Of a stretch of DNA of 64,000 nt, positions 48,575 through 58,000 are shown piece by piece. Within the stretch, counting starts at the first letter, position 1; every line of letters begins with the position of its first letter. This DNA is from Archangium sp. (GTDB taxonomy: Bacteria; Myxococcota; Myxococcia; Myxococcales; Myxococcaceae): assembly GCA_030681645.1 (NCBI GenBank), contig JAUXRX010000036.1, forward strand, positions 62,001-126,000, written 5' to 3'. The notes under the pieces are model-generated. The model was given only the letters and a program-made list of their open reading frames with translations. It had not been told where the DNA came from and made no database searches. A program made the position numbers and the translations under genes.

Positions 48575-50485
48575 ATGTCGCCGCTCATGGCCGGTGAAGT
48601 GCTCTGCCCAAAGTGCGGAACCGTCTCCCCCACGGAGACCCGGGTGTGCCCGAAATGCGGCACGACCCTGAGCCTGGCCAGCGAGACCACCTCGAAGAGC
48701 AAGGCCTTCTCGCCCCTCAAGCAGCCGCAGTCGGGCAGCAGGCCCGCCGCGCGCAAGCCGCTGGCGACCGATGCGGGCATGGCCGCGACCCCCGACGCCA
48801 GCACCCTGATGGAGCCCGACGAAAAGCCGGCGGCACCGAAGCGGTCGGCTCCCCGCCCGGCGGCCGGTCCCGTGCCGCAGGCCGGCGCTGCTGTGCCGCG
48901 GCGCTCCAACGCCGGCGGGAGCAAGACGAACTCCGACGGGTCGACGTCCTCGGGCGCTCGCGACTCGCTCATCGGCCGGAAGCTGCAGGAATACGTCATC
49001 GAGTCGAAGCTCGGCGTCGGCGGCATGGGCGTCGTCTACAAGGCCACGCACCAGATGATCGGCAAGGGCGTGGCCATCAAGGTGCTGCGCCCCGACATCT
49101 CGCCTGATCCGCGCGACATGGACCGCCTCCTCGACGAGGCCCGCATCATCAGCTCGATCAAGAACCGCGGCATCATCAACATCTTCGGCGCGGGCACGCT
49201 CGAGGACGGCCGCAACTACCTGATCATGGAATTGCTCGAGGGCGAGGCGCTCGAGCAGCGCATGCAGCGCGAGACGAAGATCCCCGCCGGCGACGCGGTG
49301 ATCATTCTCGAGCAGGTGCTCTCGGCGCTGACCGCCGCGCACGAGGCGGGCGTGGTGCACCGCGACCTCAAGCCCGCCAACGTCTTCCTGGTGAAGGAAG
49401 CCAACCTCTTCTACGTGAAGCTGCTCGACTTCGGGCTGGCGCGCCGCAGCCAGCAGAACGTCACCCGCATCGCCGGCACGCCCGACTACATCTCGCCCGA
49501 GCACGCGCGCGGCCGCCCCGCCGGCCCTCCGGCCGATCTCTACGCCTTCGGCGTGTTGTGCTTCCACATGCTCACCGGGCAGCTCCCCTTCATCGGCACC
49601 ACCCCGATGGAGGTGATGGAGAAGCACGTTCACTCGCCCCCGCCGATCCCCCACGAGCTGAACAAGGAGATCCCCAAGGCGCTGTCCGAGCTGATCCTCA
49701 AGCTCCTGGCCAAGGAACCGGGCGAGCGCCCCGACGCGGTGCAGGTGAAGGCCGACCTCCGCGCCGCCACCAAGCAGATGCGCAACGCCACCACCCAGAT
49801 GAGCCTGATGGCCATCGAGCCGGTGTCGGACGATCCCGCCGCGAAGGGTGACGAGAAGAAGCGGGCCCGTGAGCTCGCCGTCGCCGCGCAGGTGGCCGAC
49901 CTCAAGCGCAAGGTCACCCGCCGCTGGCCCATCGTGCTGGGCGCGGTGGTGGGGGTCTGGTTCATCGGCGTGCTGGCCTACGTGCTCTGGCCCACCCCGA
50001 CCGAGCCGGTGCAGCCCATCGCCATCGGCAAGAAGCCTCCGAAGAACCCACTCCTCGATCCGACCACCAACCCCGACATCGAGCCGGTCGCGGTGAAGGA
50101 CCCGACTCCGAAAGACCCGGTTGATCCCGTGGTGGTACCGAAGGATCCAGTCAATCCGGTCAACCCGAACACCGACCCGATCGTCGATCCCGCGCTCGAC
50201 CCGACCGGCGAGGTCGACGCAGGCGGCCCCGAGGTGATCGCCGAGACCGACGACACGGTGCTGGACGACGTCACCATCGGCGAGCGCAAGCGCACCAAGC
50301 GCATCCCCAACAACCTGGGGGAGATGCGCAGCGGCATGAAGGGCGAGAAGCGCTTGCAGATGATGTTCGGCGCGCTCGTCGAGGAGGCCGAGAAGAAGTG
50401 CGAAGCGGTGCGCACCGTCAAGCAGCTCAGCGACTGCGAAGACGAGGTCAACCGCATCTACTACGACTACAACAAGGCCCTCTGA
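48575..50485 (+). CDS. Zinc-ribbon Ser/Thr protein kinase
   Basis: The 636-residue protein begins with a zinc ribbon (CPKCGTVSPTETRVCPKCG, residues about 11-29), a low-complexity linker, then a Hanks kinase domain: Gly loop LGVGGMGVVYKATH, VAIKVLR, catalytic VVHRDLKPANVF, LLDFGLARRSQQ and AGTPDYISPEHARG. A membrane helix (IVLGAVVGVWFIGVLAYVLW, about 453-475) is followed by a Pro/Asp-rich extracytoplasmic tail and a helical end. The start is the ATG at 48575 or the one at 48587, just before the ribbon. The ribbon could sense redox or zinc. Confidence 0.92.
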   Translation: MSPLMAGEVLCPKCGTVSPTETRVCPKCGTTLSLASETTSKSKAFSPLKQPQSGSRPAARKPLATDAGMAATPDASTLMEPDEKPAAPKRSAPRPAAGPVPQAGAAVPRRSNAGGSKTNSDGSTSSGARDSLIGRKLQEYVIESKLGVGGMGVVYKATHQMIGKGVAIKVLRPDISPDPRDMDRLLDEARIISSIKNRGIINIFGAGTLEDGRNYLIMELLEGEALEQRMQRETKIPAGDAVIILEQVLSALTAAHEAGVVHRDLKPANVFLVKEANLFYVKLLDFGLARRSQQNVTRIAGTPDYISPEHARGRPAGPPADLYAFGVLCFHMLTGQLPFIGTTPMEVMEKHVHSPPPIPHELNKEIPKALSELILKLLAKEPGERPDAVQVKADLRAATKQMRNATTQMSLMAIEPVSDDPAAKGDEKKRARELAVAAQVADLKRKVTRRWPIVLGAVVGVWFIGVLAYVLWPTPTEPVQPIAIGKKPPKNPLLDPTTNPDIEPVAVKDPTPKDPVDPVVVPKDPVNPVNPNTDPIVDPALDPTGEVDAGGPEVIAETDDTVLDDVTIGERKRTKRIPNNLGEMRSGMKGEKRLQMMFGALVEEAEKKCEAVRTVKQLSDCEDEVNRIYYDYNKAL

Positions 50486-50553
50486 GCCTGGTCGGAGGGG
50501 CCACTTTCTTTCGTGGATCCCCCCGCGCGCGTTTGGTGTAGAGCCCCGGGCCC

Positions 50554-51636
50554 ATGGCTCGTGACGCGAAGAAGATGAGCGCCCCGGCGAAGGCGGCGAA
50601 GGCTGCCGCGGCGAAGCCCTTCAAGGCGCTGGTGACGCACTCCGAGGAGCTGGCGCTCGACAAGGCGCTGCTCCTGTCGATGCACGACACGATGGTGAAG
50701 GCGCGCTGCCTCGAGGAGCGCTTGATCGCCATGTACAAGACCGGCCACGGCTACTTCTGGATCGGCGGGCCCGGCGAAGAGGCCTTCAACGTGCCGCTGG
50801 GCCTCCTGATCAAGAAGGGGCAGGGCCCGGCGTTCGACTACCTCCACTTCCACTACCGCCAGTCGGCCACGCTGCTGGCAATGGGCGAAGAGCCGCTGGG
50901 CGCGATCCGCCAGATGAAGAACACGGCGAGCGACCCGTACTCGGGCGGCCGGAACTTCGCGGGCCACTTCTCCAAGAAGGAATGGAACCTGGTGCCGGTG
51001 AGCTCGCCCATCGAGGTGCAGTACGCGATGGCGCCGGGCACCGCGCTGGTTCAGAAGCGGCACGGCGGCGACGGCATCACCATCGTCACCGGCGGCGACG
51101 CGGGTACGGCCGAGGGCGACTTCGCCAGCTGCCTGCTGTGGGCCAGCCGCCCGGGCCAGGAACTGCCCGTGCTGATCCTGGTGACCAACAACCGCTGGGG
51201 CATCTCGACGCCGTACGAGCAGATTCAGGCGGTGGAGAAGATCAGCGATCGCGGCGTGGCCTTCGGCATGAAGACCAAGACCATCGACGGCAACGATCCG
51301 ATCTCCAGCTACCTCGAGCTCAAAGAGGCGATGGAATACGTGCGCACCGAGCGCAAGCCCTACCTGGTCGAGGCGCGCGTCTCGCGGCTCTACGGGCACA
51401 GCTCGGCGTCGGGCGCGAACTTCGCCACCGACGAGGCCGACTGCATCACCCTGTTCGAGGCGAAGCTCGAGCGGGCGGGCATGCTCACGAAGGCGCAGGC
51501 GAAGGCCGTGCGCGATCGCTACACCGAAGAGCTCGCCGACCTCGCGCGCGCGGTGAAGGAAGAGCCCTTCCCCGACGGCAGCACCATCTGGGATCACGTG
51601 TTCCACGGCGAGCCCGGCCGCGATCCCCTCGCTTAA
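50554..51636 (+). CDS. 2-oxoacid dehydrogenase E1 component, alpha subunit
   Basis: The 360-residue protein binds thiamine diphosphate (GGDAGTAEGDFASCLLW...VLILVTNN, GDG-type motif spanning about residues 180-212), with GGPGEEAFNVPLG, YRQSATLLAMGE and the phosphorylation-loop-like YGHSSASGANFATDEAD. The form fits branched-chain 2-oxoacid or pyruvate/acetoin dehydrogenase E1-alpha. The Ala/Lys-rich first 25 residues are unusual. The beta subunit follows after 24 bp. No E2 or E3 gene is in the window, so the complex is completed elsewhere. Confidence 0.9.
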   Translation: MARDAKKMSAPAKAAKAAAAKPFKALVTHSEELALDKALLLSMHDTMVKARCLEERLIAMYKTGHGYFWIGGPGEEAFNVPLGLLIKKGQGPAFDYLHFHYRQSATLLAMGEEPLGAIRQMKNTASDPYSGGRNFAGHFSKKEWNLVPVSSPIEVQYAMAPGTALVQKRHGGDGITIVTGGDAGTAEGDFASCLLWASRPGQELPVLILVTNNRWGISTPYEQIQAVEKISDRGVAFGMKTKTIDGNDPISSYLELKEAMEYVRTERKPYLVEARVSRLYGHSSASGANFATDEADCITLFEAKLERAGMLTKAQAKAVRDRYTEELADLARAVKEEPFPDGSTIWDHVFHGEPGRDPLA

Positions 51637-51660
51637 CTCCTTCACGAAGAGAGACCCACC

Positions 51661-52716
51661 ATGGCCAACATGGCGCAGGCGATTCGCATGGCGTTGCACT
51701 TCGCCGAAGAGAACCTCGGCGTGACGGACATCTTCGGCGAAGACGTGGGCATGCCGCTGGGCGGCGTCTTCACCTGCACGCAGGGGCTCAAGACCACCTG
51801 GAACTCGCCGCTCGACGAGCGCGGCATCATCGGCACGGCGATGGGCATCGCGATGGCCGGCGGCAAGCCGGTCGCCGAGATCCAGTTCTGCGACTACATC
51901 TTCAACACCATCGACCTGCTCAAGCTGGCGGGCATGACCCACTGGTCCTCGAACGGCCAGTGGAACCTGCCGATGGTGGTGATGACGCCGGTGGGCAGCG
52001 GAATTCGCGGCAGCATCTACCATTCGCATTCCGTCGACGCGACGGCGACCCACATCGCGGGGTGGAAGATCGTGATGCCGTCGACGCCGCTCGACGCGTA
52101 CGGCCTGCTGCTGTCGGCGTGCAAAGAGACGAACCCGGTGATGTTCCTCATCCCCAAGGCGCTCATGCGCATTCGCGGGCACGAGCACATTCCCGGCGAG
52201 CCGGGTGAAGACAAGGCGCTCTCGCGGCTCATCGACGCGCCGCTGGGCGATCGCACGAAGTGGGCGCCGCAGTGGCCTGCGCTCGAGGACGTCTCGATTC
52301 CGCTGGGCAAGGCGAAGACGGTGCGCGCGGGCTCGCAGCTGACGGTGGTGAGCTACGGCCGCACGCTGCCGCTGTGCGCCCTGGCTGCCGAGGCGCTGGC
52401 CGGTGACGGCATCGACGCCGAGGTGATCGACCTGCGCACGCTGTGGCCCTACGACTGGGAAGCGCTCAAGGCATCGATCGAGAAGACCGGCCGGGTGCTG
52501 TTCGTGAACGAAGACACCGAGGTGACGAACTTCGGTGAGCACCTGGTGCGCCGTACGGTCGACGAGCTGTTCTTCAAGCTGCTCGCGCCGCCGAAGCTGC
52601 TGGCGGGCAAGTTCCTGCCGGGCATCGGCCTCGCCGATCCGCTCGAGCTCGCCTCGGTGCCGCAGCAGCCGGACATCGAGCGGGCCATGCGCGCGCTCGC
52701 CGCCGTTCAGCCCTGA
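51661..52716 (+). CDS. 2-oxoacid dehydrogenase E1 component, beta subunit
   Basis: The 351-residue transketolase-like subunit has IFGEDVGMPLGGVFTCTQGL, PLDERGIIGTAMGIAMAGGK, AEIQFCDYIFNTIDLL and the C-terminal VNEDTEVTNFGEHLVRRTVD. It pairs with the alpha subunit to decarboxylate a 2-oxo acid and pass the acyl group to E2 lipoyl domains. GAAGAGAGA precedes the ATG. The conserved His of the E1-beta loop is present in SIYHSHSVDATATH. It resembles the branched-chain type more than pyruvate dehydrogenase, with moderate certainty. Confidence 0.9.
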   Translation: MANMAQAIRMALHFAEENLGVTDIFGEDVGMPLGGVFTCTQGLKTTWNSPLDERGIIGTAMGIAMAGGKPVAEIQFCDYIFNTIDLLKLAGMTHWSSNGQWNLPMVVMTPVGSGIRGSIYHSHSVDATATHIAGWKIVMPSTPLDAYGLLLSACKETNPVMFLIPKALMRIRGHEHIPGEPGEDKALSRLIDAPLGDRTKWAPQWPALEDVSIPLGKAKTVRAGSQLTVVSYGRTLPLCALAAEALAGDGIDAEVIDLRTLWPYDWEALKASIEKTGRVLFVNEDTEVTNFGEHLVRRTVDELFFKLLAPPKLLAGKFLPGIGLADPLELASVPQQPDIERAMRALAAVQP

Positions 52717-52724
52717 TCGTCGAG

Positions 52725-52955
52725 ATGAAGCCCGGATCGCGTTGGCGCATCCTCGCCAAAGATGGCGAGCGCGAGGTGACTGCTCAGAACGAGGGCGTCT
52801 TCGACGAGCTGGTCGTGGACGGGTGGCTTCACCTGGAGCAGATGAACGAGAACACCTGGTGGATGCGGGTAGGTGACGCTCGCCTCGACATCGAGGTGGG
52901 GCCTGACGGGCGCGCCGAGGTGTCGGTCGAGCGGGGCGCCTACGAGCAGCCGTAG
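52725..52955 (+). CDS. Hypothetical protein, 76 aa
   Basis: The product begins MKPGSRWRILAKDGEREVTA, rich in charged and aromatic residues (HLEQMNENTWWMRVGDARLD), probably a small beta-rich soluble domain. It starts 8 bp after the E1-beta stop, so it may be co-transcribed. No family recognised; the near-complete strand-turn pattern supports a real gene. Confidence 0.5.
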   Translation: MKPGSRWRILAKDGEREVTAQNEGVFDELVVDGWLHLEQMNENTWWMRVGDARLDIEVGPDGRAEVSVERGAYEQP

Positions 52956-52969
52956 ACGCGAAAAGCACT

Positions 52970-53003
52970 CCGGCCGCCCGCCTCTTGAGAGGGGAGCGGC
53001 CGG
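52970..53003. terminator. Bidirectional hairpin between convergent genes
   Basis: CCGGCCGC (52970-52977) pairs with GCGGCCGG (52996-53003) and an inner CCTC/GAGG stem (52981-52984, 52989-52992) closes the loop. It lies between the stops of the 76-residue gene and the protease gene. Confidence 0.6.
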
Positions 53004-53027
53004 GGGCACTGCTGCTTCGACGACGCT

Positions 53028-54785
53028 TCAGTTCGTGTACATCACGTTGTCGTAGAGCTTCTGGAACTCCTCGAGCTTCAGCTTGAACACGCCGTCGTTG
53101 GCGCCATTGCCCGCGGGCTCGGACTCGCCCCAGGGGTTGCGGAGCACCACGTAGCGCTCGGTGCCCGACTTCTCGTAGCCGAGGATGGAGTACGCGTGAT
53201 CGCCGTACACGCCGGTGTTGGTGTAGTTCACCGGCCCGCCGTCATCGTGCGTGCCCGCGGCCACCGGCTTCTTCGCGTCGATGGCGGTGGTGATGGTCTT
53301 CCACACGTTGTCCGCGCTGCCGCCCGTGCCGATGGAGCGCCCCTGGGCGCCGGTGAAGTCCTCGAACACGTCGCCGGCGTGGCCGCCGTTGCCGATGGTG
53401 TCGTAGCTGCCCTTCCACTGGGCGTAGGCCTTCTCGATCAGGGGGAACCACATCTCCATCTTGGCGGGGTCCGAGCTGTTCGAGCTGTGCCCGTACAGCG
53501 GGCCGCCGTACGAGCGCGCGTAGAAGTCACCGTCCACCTTCACCGGCACGTCCTTGGTGCGGCCGGTCGACCAGTCGCGCTCCTTGAAGGTCACGGTGTA
53601 CGTGCCGTCGCCGTTGGCCTTGACCATGTTCTGCAGGACCTCGGGGTTGGCCTGGGCGATGGCCGCGACGGCCGCGGGGAAGTAGCAGTTACCGATCTGC
53701 CCCTGCTGCACGTCACCCGGCTTGGCGCCGTCGACGAAGAGCGGGCCGGTGAAGAGCTTCTTGCCGAACTTCGGCGTGCCGTCGGCGTTGAGCTCGTCCT
53801 TGTGCAGCGCGGGATCAGGGAGGATGTCGCCGGCCACCGTGCCGCCCGGCACCGTCACGTTGCCCACCGTGGTGCGGAAGTCGGTGTTGTTCACGCCGTC
53901 AGAGGCGGCCACCGAGAAGTTGTCGCCCGCCTTGCCCTTGAGCTTCAAGTTCGCGGGGAAGTTGCCCTCGCCGTCGAGGGTGACGACCTGCTTGTCACCG
54001 CTGCGCAGGTTGGTGAACTGGATCTTCGCGCCCGGCTCGGAGATCTGCCGGCTCGAGTTGATGTTCTCCACGTTGATGGTGCCGTTGGCGCCGGCGGTGA
54101 GCCCGATGCGCAGAATCGAGACCTGCGCGTTGCGGCTGTCCTTCGTCTCGGCCGTGTTCGCCTTGATGTTCACCCAGTCAGAGGTGGTGCCATCGGCGTA
54201 GCGCGCGCGCATGCGGATGACGTCGCCTTCCTTCATCGCCATGTCGCCGGTCAGCTTCGCGTTGGTGAACTTGCCGTTCGCGTCGGCCTTGCCCACCACG
54301 AAGGTGTCGTCGGTGTGGTAGCGGCCGGTCGGCGCGGTGGTGAGGTTGATGGCCTCGATGGTGGCGCCGGCCTTGGTGGTGCCTGAGAGCCCGTTGGCCT
54401 GATCAGCGGTCACCTGGAAGCCGGCGACGCCCGTGTCACCGCCTGGCGTCGGGCCGGGGCCCGTGCGACCGAGCACTGCGCTGAGGAACTCTTTCGCCGA
54501 CGCCTCGAGCGGCACGCTGCCCGAGTCGAGGATGGTGGCCAGGTCCTTCTTCTCGGTGGTCGACAGGCCCTTCTTCGCGATGTCGATCTGCTGGTCGCGC
54601 GTCGCGCCCGGCTTCTTGAGCTCGGTGAGCGTCTTTGCCGCCGACCAGCCGCTGCGATCGCCCACCTGCGCCAGGATCTGCAGCGCCTGCTCAGTGCCAA
54701 GCTTCAGGTTCGGGTTGCTGCGCTTCTGCGCCTCGAACGACGCGTACAGGGTGGCGAGCTTGCTGTCGGAGATCTTGGTGGGCAT
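53028..54785 (-). CDS. Calpain-like cysteine protease (family C2)
   Basis: The 585-residue product lacks a signal peptide. Residues about 1-120 are helical; beta-rich modules of about 90 residues follow (SRNAQVSILRIGLTAGANGT, DNFSVAASDGVNNTDFRTTV). The C-terminal 230 residues hold the calpain core: catalytic Cys367 in QGQIGNCYFPAAVAA, His530 in YGDHAYSILGY and Asn550 in VLRNPWGES. Calpain-like proteases in bacteria are usually extracellular or self-regulated; the calcium sites cannot be judged by eye. The ATG at 54785 is preferred to 54827. Upstream is a 275-bp gap with a hairpin. Confidence 0.85.
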   Translation of the reverse strand: MPTKISDSKLATLYASFEAQKRSNPNLKLGTEQALQILAQVGDRSGWSAAKTLTELKKPGATRDQQIDIAKKGLSTTEKKDLATILDSGSVPLEASAKEFLSAVLGRTGPGPTPGGDTGVAGFQVTADQANGLSGTTKAGATIEAINLTTAPTGRYHTDDTFVVGKADANGKFTNAKLTGDMAMKEGDVIRMRARYADGTTSDWVNIKANTAETKDSRNAQVSILRIGLTAGANGTINVENINSSRQISEPGAKIQFTNLRSGDKQVVTLDGEGNFPANLKLKGKAGDNFSVAASDGVNNTDFRTTVGNVTVPGGTVAGDILPDPALHKDELNADGTPKFGKKLFTGPLFVDGAKPGDVQQGQIGNCYFPAAVAAIAQANPEVLQNMVKANGDGTYTVTFKERDWSTGRTKDVPVKVDGDFYARSYGGPLYGHSSNSSDPAKMEMWFPLIEKAYAQWKGSYDTIGNGGHAGDVFEDFTGAQGRSIGTGGSADNVWKTITTAIDAKKPVAAGTHDDGGPVNYTNTGVYGDHAYSILGYEKSGTERYVVLRNPWGESEPAGNGANDGVFKLKLEEFQKLYDNVMYTN

Positions 54786-54976
54786 GGAATCCTGGGCAGT
54801 GTGGGGAGGTGCCGAATTGTCGTACATGCTCCTACGCGGTTGCGTGGGCAGACGAGAAAGTCTCCGACAGCCCGAATGTGCCCGTCAAACCCCTGGATTC
54901 ACTTTGGTTGACAGCACCGTTCAGACAACCGCGCCCCTCTCAGGATCTGAGGATTTCCAGCTGGTTGGAGAAAGGG

Positions 54977-55054
54977 GGAAAAGGGGGACAGGCTGCTTTT
55001 GCCTCTGTGCGTAACTTGAACCTGTTGGGCAAAAGCAGCCTGTCCCCCTTTTCC
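54977..55054 (-). terminator. 27-bp perfect inverted repeat downstream of the Ig-repeat lipoprotein
   Basis: GGAAAAGGGGGACAGGCTGC to 55003 pairs perfectly with GGCAAAAGCAGCCTGTCCCC to 55054 over 27 bp with a 24-nt loop. On the minus strand it follows the stop codon at 55061 by 6 bp and is followed by T-rich DNA, so it fits a strong terminator. GGGGACAGGCTGCTTTTGC also resembles REP-like elements. Confidence 0.65.
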
Positions 55055-55060
55055 ACTCCC

Positions 55061-58000
55061 CTAGTTGACCGACGCAGTCAGGCTTGCCGAGACCGCACCT
55101 TGCGCTGCCGAGATCGACGCGCTGCCCACGGCGATGCCGGTGACGAGGCCCTCGCTGCCGGGCGCGTTGCTCACCTGCACGGTGGCGGGCGCGCTGCTGG
55201 TCCACGTGACGGTGCTGGTCAGGTTCTGCGTGGTGCCGTCGCTGAAGAAGCCGGTCGCGGTGAGCTGCGCCGTGCCTGCGACGCCCAGGGCGAGCGATGA
55301 GGGCGTGAGGTTGAGCATCACCAGCACGGCCGGGGTGACGGCGTGCGGGGCGGTGCCGGTGATGCCCTGGTAGGTGGCGCTCACCGTCACGTTGCCGAGG
55401 CCGACCGTGCTGAAGAGCCCGCGGCTGCCGTCGGCGTTCGAGACGATCGCCACCGCCGCGTCGTCGCTGGTCCAGGTGACGAGGTGCGTGAGCGCCTGGG
55501 TGGTGCCGTCGCTGTAGCTGCCGATGGCGATGAACTGGCGGCTGTAGCCGAGCGCGGTGCCTCCGGCGGCGGGCGTGAGGTCGATGTGGGTGAGCGCGTT
55601 CTGAAACACGAGCAGGTTCGACGCCGCGGCGAAGCCGCCCCAGGCCGCGCTGATCGAGGTGACCCCGGTGGAGATCGTGGTGGCCAGCCCGTTGCTGCCG
55701 ACTGCGTTGGAGATGGTGGCGACGCCCTGGTTCGACGAGCTCCACGCGACCTGCGTGGTGAGGTTCTGGGTGCTCGCGTCGGTGTACGTGCCAGTGGCGA
55801 CGTACTGGCGCACCGAGCCGAGCGAGGCGCTGCTGCCCCCGGGGCTCAACACGAGGCCGGTGAGCGCCGCGGCGGTGACGGTGAAGGGCGTGCTGCCGGT
55901 GACGCCCGAGAGGGTGGCCGAGATGGTGACCGCGCCCACGGCCGGCGTGCTGCCCAGGCCCCGGCTGCCGTTCGCGTTCGAGACGACGACCTTCGCCGCG
56001 TCGGTGCTGGCCCAGGTGACGGTGCCGGTCAGATCGGCGGTGCTGCCATCGGAGAACACGCCCATCGCGGTGAACTGCTGCGCCAGGCCCTTGGGCCGCG
56101 ACACGTTCTGCGGAGTCACCTGCAGCTGCTGCAGCACCGCGGCGGTGACGGTGACGGTGACCTGGCCGCTCACGGCGCCGCTGGTGGCGGTGAGGGTGAC
56201 GGTGCCCACACGCCGCGCGTTGACGACGCCGGCGGACGCGGTCGCGATCGACGGATCAGCCGAGGTCCAGCTCGCGCTCGCCGTGAGGTCCTGCGTGGTC
56301 GCGTCGGAGTAGAGGCCGGTCGCCACCAGCGTGGTGGTGAGCCCGGCGGCGACCGAGGGGGCGGGCGGGGTGAGGCTCACCTGCTGCAACACCGCGGGCG
56401 TGACGGTGACCGTGGTGACACCCGAGAGCGCACCCTGCGAGGCGGTGATCAGCGTGCTGCCCGTGGCGAAGGCCTGCACGAGGCCGGTGCCGACCGACAC
56501 CGTCGCGCGCGAGGGATCGCTGCTGGTCCAGGTGACCTGGGCCGTGAGATCGACCGTCGAGCTGTCGGTGTAGACGCCGGTGGCGGTGAGCTGGTGGGTG
56601 AGGCCTCGCGGGACCGAGGGGTTGGTGGGGGTGACGCCGATGGAGACCAGCACCGCCGCGGTGACGGTGAGGGTCGAGGCGCCGCTGACAGTGCCGAGCG
56701 TCGCGGTGAGGGTGGTGCTGCCCACGCCGAGGGCGAGCGCACGGCCGCGGCTGCCGTCGGCGTTCGAGACGCTGCCGATGGCGCCGTCGCCTGCGCTCCA
56801 CAGCACCTGGCCGGTGAGGTCGCGGGTGGTGCCGTCGGTGAAGGTGCCGGTGGCGGTGAGCTGCACCGAGAGGCCCTTCGCCAGGGAGGGCGCCACCGGC
56901 GTCACGGTCAGCGTGGTGAGCGCCGCGGGCGTGACGGTGAGGGTGGCGTTGGCAGTGTGGCCTGAGACGACCGCGGAGATGACGGTGACGCCCTCGGTGA
57001 GGGCGGTGGCCTGGCCGCGCGATCCGGCGGCGTTCGAGACGGTGGCGACCGCGCCGTTGCTGCTGCTCCAGATCGCCGCCTCGGTGACGGAGGCCGACGA
57101 GCCGTCGGAGAAGTGGCCGATCGCCACGAAGGCCTGGCCCAGCCCCTTCGGGACGGCCGCGGGAGCGGGCGCCAGCTCGATCGACTCGAGCAGCGCCGCC
57201 GAGACCACGAAGTTCACCGAGCCGGTGACGCCCAGCGCCTGCGCCGAGATGACCACGGTGCCCTGCGCGCGCGCGTCGACCAGGCCCACGTTCGAGACCG
57301 CGGCCTTCGCCACGTCGGCGCTCGACCAGGTCACGAAGTCCGAAAACGGTTGCGTGCTGCCATCAGAGAAGAGCCCGGTGGCGGCGAGGGCGAAGGTGAA
57401 GCCGGCCGCGGCGGTCGGTGCAGTCGGGTCGAGCTCGATGCCCAGGAGCGAGGCGTTGGTGATGACCATGTCGACCGAGCCCGCGACGCCCGAGCAGCTC
57501 GCGGTGACGGTGGCGGTCCCGGGTGCGAGCCCGTTGACGCGGCCCTGCGTGCCCGGCGCGTTGGAGACCGAGGCGATGGCAGGGCTGGCGCTGGTCCAGG
57601 TGCAGCTCGAGGTGAGCTCCTGCATGCCTCCGTCGGTCCACACGCCCATCGCGCGCAGGTTGATGCGCGTGTCCTTCGCGATGCGCGGCTGCGGGGGCGA
57701 GAGCTGCACCAGCGCGAGCGTGGCGGCGGTGACGGTGGCGGTGGTGCTGCCGGAGAGCTGCGCGAAGGACGCGGTCACGGTGACCGAGCCCTGGCTGAAG
57801 GCGAAGGCGAAGCCCTCGTTGTTGGCCGCGTTGGACACGCCCAGCACGGCCATGGCGGAGCTCGCCCACGTCACCTGCGTCGAGAGATCCTGCGCCGAGC
57901 CGTCGCTGTAGCGGCCGGTGGCGACGAACTGCCGGCTGGCGCCGAGCGGAATGAGGGGCGCGGTGGGTGTGACCTCGATGGACGTCAGCGTGGCGGGCGA

